In this document: positions 48,765 through 57,519 of the stretch, in pieces
How the letters are laid out: every line of letters starts with the position of its first letter
How positions within the stretch are numbered: position 1 is the stretch's first letter
DNA from: Azoarcus sp.
Lineage (GTDB): Bacteria > Pseudomonadota > Gammaproteobacteria > Burkholderiales > Rhodocyclaceae
Reading direction: 5' to 3'
DNA length: 64,000 nucleotides
NCBI GenBank assembly: GCA_030604735.1
Contig: JAUVVG010000004.1
Location: forward strand, 1 to 64,000
The notes under the pieces: model-generated
Seen by the model: the letters and a program-made list of their open reading frames with translations, nothing else
What the model was told of the DNA's origin: nothing
Databases searched by the model: none
Made by a program: the position numbers and the translations under genes

Positions 48765-50780
48765 TTAAAGGCGCTCGGCGACCGCCCTGACCACCGCGTC
48801 GGCGGTGATGCCGAAGTATTCGTAGAGCTCGCCGGCCGGGGCGGATTCGCCGAAACGGTCGAGCCCGACCACGCCGCCCTCCAGCCCGACATACTTGCGC
48901 CAGCCATCGGTCACGCCGGCCTCGACCGCGACCCGGGGCAGACCGGCGGGCAGCACCTCGGCCTGCCAGCGCTTGTCCTGACGGTCGAATACATTGGTCG
49001 AGGGCATGGACACCACCCGCACCGCGATGCCGCGCGCGGCAAGCGTCTTCTGCGCACTCATCGCCAGCGCGACTTCCGAACCGGTCGCGATGATCACCGC
49101 CTGCGCCGGCTTGCCCTGCGCTTCGGACAGGATGTAGCCGCCACGACGGATCGCGGCGATCTGCTCGGTGGATCTCGCCTGAAAGGGCAGGTTCTGGCGC
49201 GAGAACAGCAGCGCGCTCGGGCCAGTGTCGCGTTCGATCGCGCAGGCCCCGGCCGTGGCCGATTCGACCGTGTCGCAAGGGCGCCACACATCCATGTTCG
49301 GGATCAGGCGCAGGCTGGCGGCATGCTCGACTGGCTGGTGGGTCGGGCCGTCCTCACCCAGGCCGATCGAGTCGTGGGTGAACACGAAGATCTGGCGCTG
49401 CTTCATCAGCGCAGCCATGCGCAGCGCGTTGCGCGCATAGTCGCTGAACATCAGGAAGGTTGCGGTGTAGGGGATCAGCCCGCCGTGAAGCGCGATGCCA
49501 TTGGCGATCGCAGCCATGCCGAACTCACGCACACCGTAGTAGAGGTAGTTGCCACCACTGTCCCGGCTGACGCCCTTGGAACCGGACCACAGGGTCAGGT
49601 TGGAGCCGGCCAGGTCGGCCGACCCGCCGATCAGTTCCGGCAGCTTGGGGGCGAAAGCCTCGATGCTGTTCTGGCTGGCCTTGCGGCTGGCGATGGTCTC
49701 GGCCTTGTCGTTGAACTGCGCGATCACGCTGGCTGCGTGTGCCGCCCAGTCGGCCGGTAGTTCACCGCTCATGCGCCGGCGCAATTCGGCTGCGAGTGCC
49801 GGATGGGCCGCGGCATAGGCGTCGAAGCGGGCATTCCAGGCGGCCTCGGCGGCGGCGCCGGTCTTACGCGCATCCCACGCGGCGTAGAGCTCGGCCGGCA
49901 CCTCGAAGGGGGGATGGTTCCAGCCGATGTGGGCGCGGGTCGCGGCGATCTCGGCGTCGCCGAGCGGCGCGCCGTGCACGTCGTGGCTGCCTTGCTTGTT
50001 AGGCGCGCCGGCCCCGATCACGGTCTTGCAGCAGATCAGGGTCGGTTGGCCGGTGTTGGCGAGCGCCGCCTGGATGGCGGCTTCGAGCGCGACCGGATCG
50101 TGACCTTGAACATTCGGCAGAACCGGCCAGCCGTAGGCCTCGAAACGCTTGGGCGTGTCGTCGGTGAACCAGCCCTCGACATGGCCGTCGATCGAGATTG
50201 CGTTGTCGTCGTAGAAGGCGATCAGCTTGCCCAGGCCGAGCGTGCCGGCCAGCGAGCAGGCCTCATGCGAGATGCCCTCCATCAGGCAGCCGTCGCCGAG
50301 GAAGACCCAGGTGCGGTGATCGACCACGGCGTGGCCGGGGCGGTTGAACTCGGCCGCCAGCACCTTCTCGGCGATGGCCATGCCGACCGCGTTGGTGATG
50401 CCCTGGCCGAGCGGACCGGTGGTGGTCTCGACGCCCGGCGCATAGCCATGCTCCGGGTGGCCCGGGGTACGGCTGTGCAACTGGCGGAAGCGCTTCAGTT
50501 CCTCGATTGGCAGGTCATAGCCGGTGAGGTGTAGCAGCGCATACAACAGCATCGAGCCATGGCCGTTGGACAGCACGAAACGGTCGCGATCGGCCCAGTT
50601 CGGGTTGGCCGGATTGTGCTTGAGGTGATGGCGCCACAGGACTTCGGCGATCTCGGCCATGCCCATCGGCGCGCCCGGGTGGCCGGACTTGGCCTGCTGG
50701 ACCGCGTCCATGGCCAATGCACGAATCGCGCCCGTGATCGGATTGAAGGTAGGCGGGGTGACGCTACGGGTGTCTGACAT
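48765..50780 (-). CDS. tkt: Transketolase
   Basis: Thiamine-diphosphate enzyme that moves two-carbon ketol units between sugar phosphates in the Calvin and pentose phosphate pathways. It has 671 residues. Substrate and cofactor motifs are [46 protein letters not shown] and the ThDP motif [13 protein letters not shown] through NAISIDG; the pyrimidine-domain [17 protein letters not shown] is present. The start is ATG 50780. It is the first gene of tkt-gap-pgk-pyk, an order found in several autotrophic proteobacteria. Prk is 228 bp upstream. Confidence 0.97.
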   Translation of the reverse strand: MSDTRSVTPPTFNPITGAIRALAMDAVQQAKSGHPGAPMGMAEIAEVLWRHHLKHNPANPNWADRDRFVLSNGHGSMLLYALLHLTGYDLPIEELKRFRQLHSRTPGHPEHGYAPGVETTTGPLGQGITNAVGMAIAEKVLAAEFNRPGHAVVDHRTWVFLGDGCLMEGISHEACSLAGTLGLGKLIAFYDDNAISIDGHVEGWFTDDTPKRFEAYGWPVLPNVQGHDPVALEAAIQAALANTGQPTLICCKTVIGAGAPNKQGSHDVHGAPLGDAEIAATRAHIGWNHPPFEVPAELYAAWDARKTGAAAEAAWNARFDAYAAAHPALAAELRRRMSGELPADWAAHAASVIAQFNDKAETIASRKASQNSIEAFAPKLPELIGGSADLAGSNLTLWSGSKGVSRDSGGNYLYYGVREFGMAAIANGIALHGGLIPYTATFLMFSDYARNALRMAALMKQRQIFVFTHDSIGLGEDGPTHQPVEHAASLRLIPNMDVWRPCDTVESATAGACAIERDTGPSALLFSRQNLPFQARSTEQIAAIRRGGYILSEAQGKPAQAVIIATGSEVALAMSAQKTLAARGIAVRVVSMPSTNVFDRQDKRWQAEVLPAGLPRVAVEAGVTDGWRKYVGLEGGVVGLDRFGESAPAGELYEYFGITADAVVRAVAERL

Positions 50781-51008
50781 GGCAATCGGTCGGCTACTGC
50801 GCTGGGAAAACCGCGATTATCGCCGAAAAGCCCGCGTGACGGTAGGGCGGCTACCGGCCGGTGTTGGTCAGGAGAGGCCGAATGCAGGCGGCTGCGATGA
50901 CGGCGACGACGGGCGACGGTAGCTCGGAGAAGGCAAGAGGGGACGGTAGGCGTGTGGGGCGCGGACGCCGCGCGGGGTTGCGGGCCACCCCTGTCCGACG
51001 GGTTTGCG

Positions 51009-51884
51009 TCAGACCAGCTTGCGTCGCTTCTCCATCAGCTTCCAGATCAGCGGGGTCAGGATCAACTGCATCGCGAGGTCGAGCTTTCCGCCCGGGATCA
51101 CGATCGAGTTGGCGCGAGACATGAACGCGTCGTGGATCATGTTCAGCAGATACGGGAAGTCGATCCCGCGCGGGTCGCGGAAGCGGATCACGACCATCGA
51201 TTCGGCCAGGCTGGGGACGTCGCGTGCGATGAAAGGATTGGAGGTGTCGACCACCGGCACCCGCTGGAAGTTGATATGAGTGCGTGAGAACTGCGGCACG
51301 ATGTAATGCACATAGTCGTGCATCCGGCGCAGGATGGTGTCCTGGACCGCCTCCATCGAATAGCCGCGCACCCGGGTGTCACGATGCAGTTTCTGTATCC
51401 ATTCGAGATTGATCGTCGGGGCGACGCCGATCAGCAGGTCGACATGCTTGGCGATATCGACCTGCTCGGTCAGCATGCCGCCATGCAAGCCCTCGTAGAA
51501 CAGGCAGTCGGTGCCGACCGGCAGGTCTTCCCAGTCGGTGAAGGTGCCCATAGGCAGGCTCCACCGGACCGATTGCTCCTCGTTGTGGATGTAGAAACGC
51601 TTGCGGCCGACCGCGGATTCACCATAGCCACGAAACAAGGCCTCCAGTTCCTCGAGCAGGTTGGCCTCCGGGCCGAAATGGCTGATCCCGCGCTCTCCGC
51701 GCGCCTCGGCCTCGTCTATCAATTGCTTCATCTCGACCCGCGTATAGCGATGGAAGCTGTCGCCTTCGACGATCGCGGCATTGACATTCTCGCGATGGAA
51801 GATCGCCTCGAAAGTGTGCTTGACCGTGGTGGTGCCGGCGCCGGAGGAACCGGTGACGGCGATGATCGGATGCTTGGCGGACAT
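51009..51884 (-). CDS. prk: Phosphoribulokinase
   Basis: Makes ribulose 1,5-bisphosphate, the RuBisCO substrate, from ribulose 5-phosphate and ATP; its presence marks the Calvin cycle. It has 291 residues, the proteobacterial octameric class (about 290). The P-loop is GSSGAGTTTVK, with EGDSFHRYTR, DCLFYEGLHGG and RGYSMEAVQDTILRRM. ATG 51884 has CCGGAG upstream. It is preceded by a small gene 20 bp away and probably transcribed with the IMPase and thioredoxin-like genes. The RuBisCO genes must lie outside this window. Confidence 0.96.
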   Translation of the reverse strand: MSAKHPIIAVTGSSGAGTTTVKHTFEAIFHRENVNAAIVEGDSFHRYTRVEMKQLIDEAEARGERGISHFGPEANLLEELEALFRGYGESAVGRKRFYIHNEEQSVRWSLPMGTFTDWEDLPVGTDCLFYEGLHGGMLTEQVDIAKHVDLLIGVAPTINLEWIQKLHRDTRVRGYSMEAVQDTILRRMHDYVHYIVPQFSRTHINFQRVPVVDTSNPFIARDVPSLAESMVVIRFRDPRGIDFPYLLNMIHDAFMSRANSIVIPGGKLDLAMQLILTPLIWKLMEKRRKLV

Positions 51885-51904
51885 GGTCGGGACTCCGGAG
51901 TGAC

Positions 51905-52177
51905 TCAGTCGGTTGCGCGTCCGGCGTGCCGCTCCGCGAATACCCGCTTGGCCGCGACGACCAGGACGTGCACCTCTTCCATCGACAATTGCGGATAGTT
52001 TTCGCGCAAGGAGCGGTAGGCGAGGTGGTCCAGCGAACGATTGCCCCACGAGTTGGCCGGATCGAAGAAGGGCTGGATCACCTCTATCGCCTCTTCGAAG
52101 ATCGCGCGTACCTCGTGGTACTTGCGGCGATCCTTGCCGGGGGGCGAGGCCGAGTCAGTCGCACCGTATGCAGTCAT
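51905..52177 (-). CDS. Small soluble protein of unknown function next to prk
   Basis: A protein of 90 residues from ATG 52177 (99 from GTG 52204); neither start has a clear ribosome site. The sequence is helical and charged (KYHEVRAIFEEAIEVIQPFFD, SLRENYPQLSMEEVHVLVVAAKRVF), without signal peptide or membrane segment. I do not recognise a family. The 20-bp spacing to prk and shared strand suggest co-expression and perhaps a role with Prk, but this is only positional. Confidence 0.68.
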   Translation of the reverse strand: MTAYGATDSASPPGKDRRKYHEVRAIFEEAIEVIQPFFDPANSWGNRSLDHLAYRSLRENYPQLSMEEVHVLVVAAKRVFAERHAGRATD

Positions 52178-52243
52178 GGTCGTCAGCGATGGCGACGCGG
52201 CCACCTGTCGGGTTGGAAGGTCGGATGGTAGTTGAAAAAAGGT

Positions 52244-53053
52244 TCAGGAGTGCCCGGAGACCCAGTTGCGCCACTCGGCGAACAAGCTGGGGCTGGCCGC
52301 GGCGATCACGCCGCGCTTGACCGCAGGCCCCGCCATCAGCGAGCCGCCGTCCAGCGCCACGGCCTCGCCCCCGGCTTCGGTCAGGATCAGGTGACCGGCC
52401 GCATAGTCCCACAGCATCTGCCCCCCATGCAGATAAATGTCCAGGCGGCCGGCTGCGACGAAACACCACTCGAGCGCGCTGGAGCCGAAATTGCGCTGCG
52501 AGTAATACGGCGGTCGTACCGCCAGCTCGTCACCAAGATGATGACTGATCCGCTTGAAGTCGATCCCGGCGACCGCGTCGCCGATCCGTTCGGCGGCCGA
52601 GCGCAATGGGAGTTCTGCACCGTTGAGGAAGGCGCCGGCGCCCTTGGCAGCGTAGAAGGACTCGTCGGTGACCGGGTTGTAGACCACCCCGAAGCGTGGC
52701 TCATGATCGACCAGGTAGGCAATCGACACGGCGAAAAAAGGGATGCCGTTGGCGAAGTTGGTGGTGCCGTCGATCGGGTCTATGCACCACAAACCCTTGC
52801 GGTTCTCGGACCACAGTCGTGCCTGTTCCTCGCGACTCATCTCCTCGCCGAGCACGTCGCCCGGCATCAGCTTGGGCAGTTCCTCGCTGAAGCGGCGTTG
52901 CGATTCCAGATCGGCCTCGGTGAAGAGCGAACCATCCGGCTTGCGATTGCGGGCGGTCTTGAGATAGCGCGGCAGGATCACCTCGCGCGCGATGTCCCTG
53001 ACCAGAGACTCCAGCGCACGGGCGCGGGACAGGCGGTGGGCAGCGGTGGGCAT
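52244..53053 (-). CDS. Inositol monophosphatase-family phosphatase
   Basis: Magnesium-dependent sugar, inositol or 3'-nucleotide phosphatase; the family also includes fructose-1,6-bisphosphatase-like enzymes, which would suit its place beside prk. It has 269 residues. Metal motifs are DVLGEEMSRE (Glu), CIDPIDGTTNFANG and the C-terminal MLWDYAAGHLILTEAGG. ATG 53053 has GGGAGG five bases upstream and overlaps the stop of the thioredoxin-like gene by one base (TGATG). A GTG at 53068 would add five residues. Confidence 0.88.
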   Translation of the reverse strand: MPTAAHRLSRARALESLVRDIAREVILPRYLKTARNRKPDGSLFTEADLESQRRFSEELPKLMPGDVLGEEMSREEQARLWSENRKGLWCIDPIDGTTNFANGIPFFAVSIAYLVDHEPRFGVVYNPVTDESFYAAKGAGAFLNGAELPLRSAAERIGDAVAGIDFKRISHHLGDELAVRPPYYSQRNFGSSALEWCFVAAGRLDIYLHGGQMLWDYAAGHLILTEAGGEAVALDGGSLMAGPAVKRGVIAAASPSLFAEWRNWVSGHS

Positions 53054-53610
53054 CAGGCCTCCCGCCACTTGATCGAGCAGCCGATGCTCGCGACCTGTTC
53101 TGCAGGCCCATGCCCACTGCGCGCGACCTGCTTCATCGCTTCGAACAAGTCGCGACGAGCGTCAGGCGCGGCCGGACTGCGGCCGGACGCATCCAGGCGC
53201 CCCCGGTATTGCAGTTCCAAGGCCGCGTTAAAGCCGAAGAAGTCCGGGGTGCACACCGCGCCATAGGCCTTGGCGACCGCCTGGGTCTCGTCCAGGACAT
53301 AGGGAAACGGAAAAGCCAGCCGTTTTGCCACTTCGACCATGTTGTCCCACGCGTCTTCCGGATAGATCGCCGGGTCGTTGGCCATGATCGCGATGCTTCT
53401 TACCCCGAGGCCTGCCAGTTCGCGCGTGTCCCGGATGATGCGATCGAGCACCGCCTTCACATAGGGACAGTGGTTGCAGATGAACATCACCAGCAATCCG
53501 TTTTCGCCTTTGGCCGAGGCGAGGCTGTAGCGTTTTCCGTCTACGCCGGGCAAGTCGAAATCGGGTGCTCGCCAGCCGAAATTACAGATTGGGGTGGTTG
53601 TTGCCGCCAT
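53053..53610 (-). CDS. Thioredoxin-like (AhpC/TlpA-fold) family protein
   Basis: A 185-residue soluble thioredoxin-fold protein with redox motif CNHC in MFICNHCPYVKAVLDR and the peroxiredoxin-like opening APDFDLPGVDGKRYSL. Such CNHCPY proteins are widespread and are usually annotated only as thioredoxin family. No signal peptide is visible, so it should be cytoplasmic. ATG 53610 starts it. It is the first gene of a likely group with the IMPase, the small protein and prk; redox control of the Calvin cycle would be an attractive but unproven link. Confidence 0.87.
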   Translation of the reverse strand: MAATTTPICNFGWRAPDFDLPGVDGKRYSLASAKGENGLLVMFICNHCPYVKAVLDRIIRDTRELAGLGVRSIAIMANDPAIYPEDAWDNMVEVAKRLAFPFPYVLDETQAVAKAYGAVCTPDFFGFNAALELQYRGRLDASGRSPAAPDARRDLFEAMKQVARSGHGPAEQVASIGCSIKWREA

Positions 53611-53638
53611 CGCATCGCTCCGCGCAAGGTCTCCATCC

Positions 53639-53647
53639 CTATAATAG
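53639..53647. promoter_or_regulatory. Shared -10-like palindrome between the thioredoxin-like gene and rsmE
   Basis: CTATAATAG reads as TATAAT on the plus strand (53640-53645) and TATTAT on the minus strand, so it can serve as a -10 box in either direction. On the minus strand it would give a 24-nt leader to ATG 53610. Neither side has a good -35. Confidence 0.35.
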
Positions 53648-53778
53648 CCCGGTTGATTTACGAATGGCCACGCACAGCCGGTTTGTTCGGCACGGTTTGT
53701 CCGACGCTGAGAGCGGGCTCTGCAGCGAGTCGATGCCCAACAGTTTGCCATGCCCTCTATGCCTCCCTTGTCACGATC

Positions 53779-54504
53779 ATGACCGCGCGCTTCCATCATC
53801 CTGATCCCCTGCCGGGGCGAGGGGATTGCCTATTGCCCGAGGCGCTGGCGCACCATGCGACGCGGGTCTTGCGACTCGGCGAGGGCGATGCCATCGTGTT
53901 GTTCGACGGGCGGGGTGGCGAGGTGCGCGCATCGTTGCGGCAGTCGGGCAAGAGCTGGTATGCCCGGCTCGAGGTCCGCGACGAGGTGGAGCGCGAGTCC
54001 CCGTTGCGGCTGGTTCTGGTCCAGGGGCTGGCCAGTGGCGACAAAATGGACTGGATCATCCAGAAGGCAGTGGAGTTGGGCGCTGCAGCGATCGTGCCTT
54101 TGCGTGCCGACCGTTCGGTACTGAGGCTCGCGCCGGAGCGGGCGGTCAAACGGGCGCAGCACTGGCAGCAAGTCGTGGTCTCCGCGTGCGAACAGTGTGG
54201 CCGCAATCGCGTCCCGGAGTTGAGGCCCCTGACCGGCCTGGCCGAATACCTCGGACAGCCTGCCGATGCGGTGACCCGCTTCGTGATGGCGCCGGAGGTG
54301 GGCCAGAGGCTGGATCCGGCCTTCCGCCCCCGCGGTGAAGTGCATGTGCTGGTTGGTCCGGAAGGCGGATGGTCCGACCCGGAGCTGCAGCTGTGTCTGG
54401 CGCGGGGATGTCTTCCGATGTCCTTGGGGCCCCGGATCCTTCGCACCGAGACCGCCGGGCTTGCGACGCTGGCGGCGATGCAGGCCTTGTGGGGGGATTT
54501 CTGA
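53779..54504 (+). CDS. rsmE: 16S rRNA (uracil-1498-N3)-methyltransferase
   Basis: SPOUT-class methyltransferase modifying U1498 of 16S rRNA in the decoding region. It has 241 residues. The SAM-binding knot motifs are VLVGPEGGWSDPE and SLGPRILRTETAGLATL near the C-terminus, and KMDWIIQKAVELG is another conserved block. ATG 53779 is inside a longer open frame and is the first start that keeps the PUA-like N-terminal domain. The PPK2 gene follows after 32 bp on the same strand. Confidence 0.94.
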   Translation: MTARFHHPDPLPGRGDCLLPEALAHHATRVLRLGEGDAIVLFDGRGGEVRASLRQSGKSWYARLEVRDEVERESPLRLVLVQGLASGDKMDWIIQKAVELGAAAIVPLRADRSVLRLAPERAVKRAQHWQQVVVSACEQCGRNRVPELRPLTGLAEYLGQPADAVTRFVMAPEVGQRLDPAFRPRGEVHVLVGPEGGWSDPELQLCLARGCLPMSLGPRILRTETAGLATLAAMQALWGDF

Positions 54505-54536
54505 GCCGATGTCCGATTCACCAGAGAGGAGTCAAG

Positions 54537-56024
54537 ATGTTCGAATCAGCCGAGATAGGCCACAAGACCTCCAAGTCGGACTATGACGAGGCCGTGCCGG
54601 CCCTGCGTGCGGAGCTGCTCGATGCCCAGTTCGAGTTGCTCGAGCGCAAGGGGTTTTCGGTCGTCGTCCTGATCAACGGAATCGACGGCGCGGGCAAGGG
54701 GGAAACGGTCAATCTGCTCAATGAGTGGATGGATCCGCGTCATATCGAAGCCTGGGCGTTCGATGCTCCGACCGCCGAGGAGTCGGAACGTCCCCACATG
54801 TGGCGGTTCTGGCGGGCGCTGCCCCCGAAGGGCAAGATCGGGGTGTTGTTCGGAAACTGGTACACCACGCCGATCAACGAGCGGGTGGCCAAGCAGATCA
54901 AGGAGTCCGAGCTCGATCAACATCTCGACGAGGTCAATCGGTTCGAAAGCATGCTGGTGCGCGAGAACGTCCTGCTGATCAAATTCTGGTTCCATCTATC
55001 GAAGAAGGGGCAGAAGAAGCGCCTCGAGTCGCTGGAGAACGATCCCAAGACCCGTTGGCGGGTCACCGACGCCGACTGGCATTTCTACACACTCTATGAC
55101 CGCTATCGCGAGGTGGCCGAGCATGCGCTGCGGCGTACCAGTACCGGTGAGGCGCCGTGGCTGATCGTGGATGGCAGCGATCCTCGTTTCAGGGCGCTGT
55201 TCGTCGGGCGTACCTTGCTCGGCGCGCTGCGCAAGCGTCTGGAGCTGACCGGACAGAACTGGGTACAGCGCCAGACCGCGCCGCCGTTGCCGCCTGCACT
55301 GGATCAGCGCAATTTTCTGAATACGCTAGAACTCGACCAACCGCTCGGCAAGAGTGATTACAACGAGTTGCTCGAGGCACTGCAGGGCCGGCTGGCCTTG
55401 CTGACCCGCGACCCGGCCTTCACGACCCGCTCGCTGATACTGGTTTTCGAGGGCTCTGACGCTGCTGGCAAGGGCGGGGCAATCCGGCGTATGACTGCGG
55501 CGATGGACGTGCGTCGCTACCGGGTCATCCCGATCGGCGCGCCGACCGACGAGGAACTCGCGAAGCCCTATCTGTGGCGTTTCTGGCGGCAGTTGCCGCG
55601 CTGGGGCAAGGTCGTGATCTTCGATCGATCCTGGTATGGCCGGGTCCTGGTCGAGCGTGTGGAAGGCTTTTGTTCAGAGGCCGACTGGATGCGGGCCTAC
55701 GCCGAGATCAACGATTTCGAGGACGAGCTGGTCGATGCCGGCGCGGTCGTGGTCAAGTTCTGGCTGGCGATCAGCAAGGACGAGCAACTGGCGCGTTTCC
55801 AGGCGCGTGAGCAGGAGCCCCACAAGCGCTTCAAGATCACCGATGAGGACTGGCGCAACCGTGAGAAATGGGACGACTACGAGCGCGCGGTGTGCGACAT
55901 GATAGACCGCACCAGTACCGAGATTTCACCTTGGACCGTAGTCGAAGCGAACAATAAGTATTACTCTAGAATCAAGGTGTTGCGTACCGTGTGCGAGCGC
56001 CTTGAAGCGGCCTTCGGGCGCTGA
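54537..56024 (+). CDS. Polyphosphate:AMP phosphotransferase (two-domain PPK2, class II)
   Basis: Phosphorylates AMP to ADP with polyphosphate as donor, recycling AMP under energy stress. It has 495 residues made of two tandem PPK2 domains. The first has P-loop GIDGAGKGE near 52, the second GSDAAGKGG near 310; lid-type motifs WRFWRALPPKG and WRFWRQLPRWGK mirror each other. In characterised class II enzymes only the C-terminal domain is active. AGGAG precedes ATG 54537. It pairs with rsmE, and with phoU further on it hints at active polyphosphate metabolism. Confidence 0.93.
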   Translation: MFESAEIGHKTSKSDYDEAVPALRAELLDAQFELLERKGFSVVVLINGIDGAGKGETVNLLNEWMDPRHIEAWAFDAPTAEESERPHMWRFWRALPPKGKIGVLFGNWYTTPINERVAKQIKESELDQHLDEVNRFESMLVRENVLLIKFWFHLSKKGQKKRLESLENDPKTRWRVTDADWHFYTLYDRYREVAEHALRRTSTGEAPWLIVDGSDPRFRALFVGRTLLGALRKRLELTGQNWVQRQTAPPLPPALDQRNFLNTLELDQPLGKSDYNELLEALQGRLALLTRDPAFTTRSLILVFEGSDAAGKGGAIRRMTAAMDVRRYRVIPIGAPTDEELAKPYLWRFWRQLPRWGKVVIFDRSWYGRVLVERVEGFCSEADWMRAYAEINDFEDELVDAGAVVVKFWLAISKDEQLARFQAREQEPHKRFKITDEDWRNREKWDDYERAVCDMIDRTSTEISPWTVVEANNKYYSRIKVLRTVCERLEAAFGR

Positions 56025-56116
56025 CCCGGCCGGTGATGGCGAGGGCGGTGGGGTGGGCCGGTGGTCTGCGGCTCGAAGCCGACTGTCGTCGTCGCCCGCG
56101 AAGCGTTGCGCTATTC

Positions 56117-56127
56117 CGCTAGAATTG
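56117..56127 (+). promoter_or_regulatory. Candidate -10 element for argA
   Basis: CGCTAGAATTG (TAGAAT at 56120-56125) lies 53 bases before argA and repeats exactly the core found before the first mrp operon at about 10428. No -35 consensus is present at proper spacing. Confidence 0.3.
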
Positions 56128-56178
56128 AATCATTACGACTAGAAACCAACAGGCGGTGCCAGGCGCCGCGATAATGAC

Positions 56179-57519
56179 ATGTCAGCAGTCCAGAGTCAGT
56201 CAGAAGCGGATTCCACCGCCCAGTTCGTCGCCTGGGTGCGCGGCGCCGCGCCGTATGTCCACGCTTTTCGTGGCAAGACCTTCGTGATCGCCTTCGGTGG
56301 CGAGGTGGCCGGCGGCGATCGTGCCCAGAAGCTGGCCTATGACTGCAACCTGCTGGCAGCACTCGGCATCAGGCTGGTCCTGGTGCATGGCGCAAGGCCG
56401 CAGATCGAGGACGAGATGGCCCGTCGCGGCCTCGAACCGCGCTATCACCATGGTCTCAGGGTCACCGATGCGGCCGCGCTCGAATGCGTCAAGGCTGCGA
56501 TGGCCGTGACCCGGCTGGAGGTCGAGGCCTTGCTGTCGCAGGGTTTGCCGAACACCCCGATGGCGGGGAGCTACATGCGGGTCACCGGTGGCAATTTCAT
56601 CACCGCACGACCAGTCGGGGTGGTCGAGGGCGTCGACTTCCAGTTCACCGGTGCCGTGCGCAAGATCATCGCCGACGAGATCAAGGCCGACCTGGATCAG
56701 CAAAATGTGGTGCTGATTTCTCCGCTGGGGGTGTCGCCGGCAGGCGAGATCTTCAACCTAAGCATGGAGGACGTCGCCGAGGCGGTCGCGGTGGCGCTGC
56801 GCGCCGAGAAGCTGATCTACCTGTGCGATGCGCCGGGTTTGCTGGACGAGACTGGTCACCTGATCGATTCGGTCACTGCCGATGAGGCGGAGCGCATGTT
56901 CGAAGCCAATCAGGGGCTGACCGAGGATCTTCACCTGTACCTGCCTTGCGCGGTGCGTGCGGTGCGCCGGGGCGTGGCGCGCGCCCACCTGATCGACCAT
57001 GACAAGGACGGCGGCTTGTTGCTGGAGTTCTTCACCCATGCGGGGGTCGGGACCGTCGTGTCGCGCGATCCGCTGTTCCGTTTCCGTGAAGCCTCGTTCG
57101 AGGATGTCGCGGCGCTGGTCGCGCTGATCACGCCGATGGAAATGGACGGCACGCTGGTACGGCGCGGTCGTGAGCTGCTCGAACAGGAGATCGAGCGTTT
57201 CACCCTGGTCGAGCATGACGGGGTGCTGGTCGGCTGCGCCGCACTGTATCCGTTCAGCGACGAACGCGCCGCTGAACTGGCCTGTCTCGCGGTCACGCCC
57301 GAATACAGGCGGGCGGGGCTGGGTGACCACTTGCTCAAGCGCATCGAGCAGCGCGCCCGCATGCAGCGGCTCGAGCGCTTGTTCGTGCTGACGACCCGCA
57401 CCGCGCACTGGTTCCGCGAGCGCGGGTTCAACGAAACCGGGCCCGAGGCGCTGCCCAGGCAGAAGCGGGAGTTGTACAACTTCCAGCGCCGCTCCAAGGT
57501 GTTCGTCAAGAACTTATGA
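56179..57519 (+). CDS. argA: N-acetylglutamate synthase
   Basis: First step of arginine synthesis, acetylating glutamate with acetyl-CoA. It has 446 residues, the classical ArgA layout. The amino-acid-kinase domain (about 25-290; IAFGGEVAGGDRAQK, RLVLVHGARPQIE) binds arginine for feedback control. The GNAT acetyltransferase domain (about 300-440) has LACLAVTPEYRRAGLGDHLL as acetyl-CoA loop. The stop overlaps the diguanylate cyclase start by four bases (ATGA). Confidence 0.96.
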   Translation: MSAVQSQSEADSTAQFVAWVRGAAPYVHAFRGKTFVIAFGGEVAGGDRAQKLAYDCNLLAALGIRLVLVHGARPQIEDEMARRGLEPRYHHGLRVTDAAALECVKAAMAVTRLEVEALLSQGLPNTPMAGSYMRVTGGNFITARPVGVVEGVDFQFTGAVRKIIADEIKADLDQQNVVLISPLGVSPAGEIFNLSMEDVAEAVAVALRAEKLIYLCDAPGLLDETGHLIDSVTADEAERMFEANQGLTEDLHLYLPCAVRAVRRGVARAHLIDHDKDGGLLLEFFTHAGVGTVVSRDPLFRFREASFEDVAALVALITPMEMDGTLVRRGRELLEQEIERFTLVEHDGVLVGCAALYPFSDERAAELACLAVTPEYRRAGLGDHLLKRIEQRARMQRLERLFVLTTRTAHWFRERGFNETGPEALPRQKRELYNFQRRSKVFVKNL

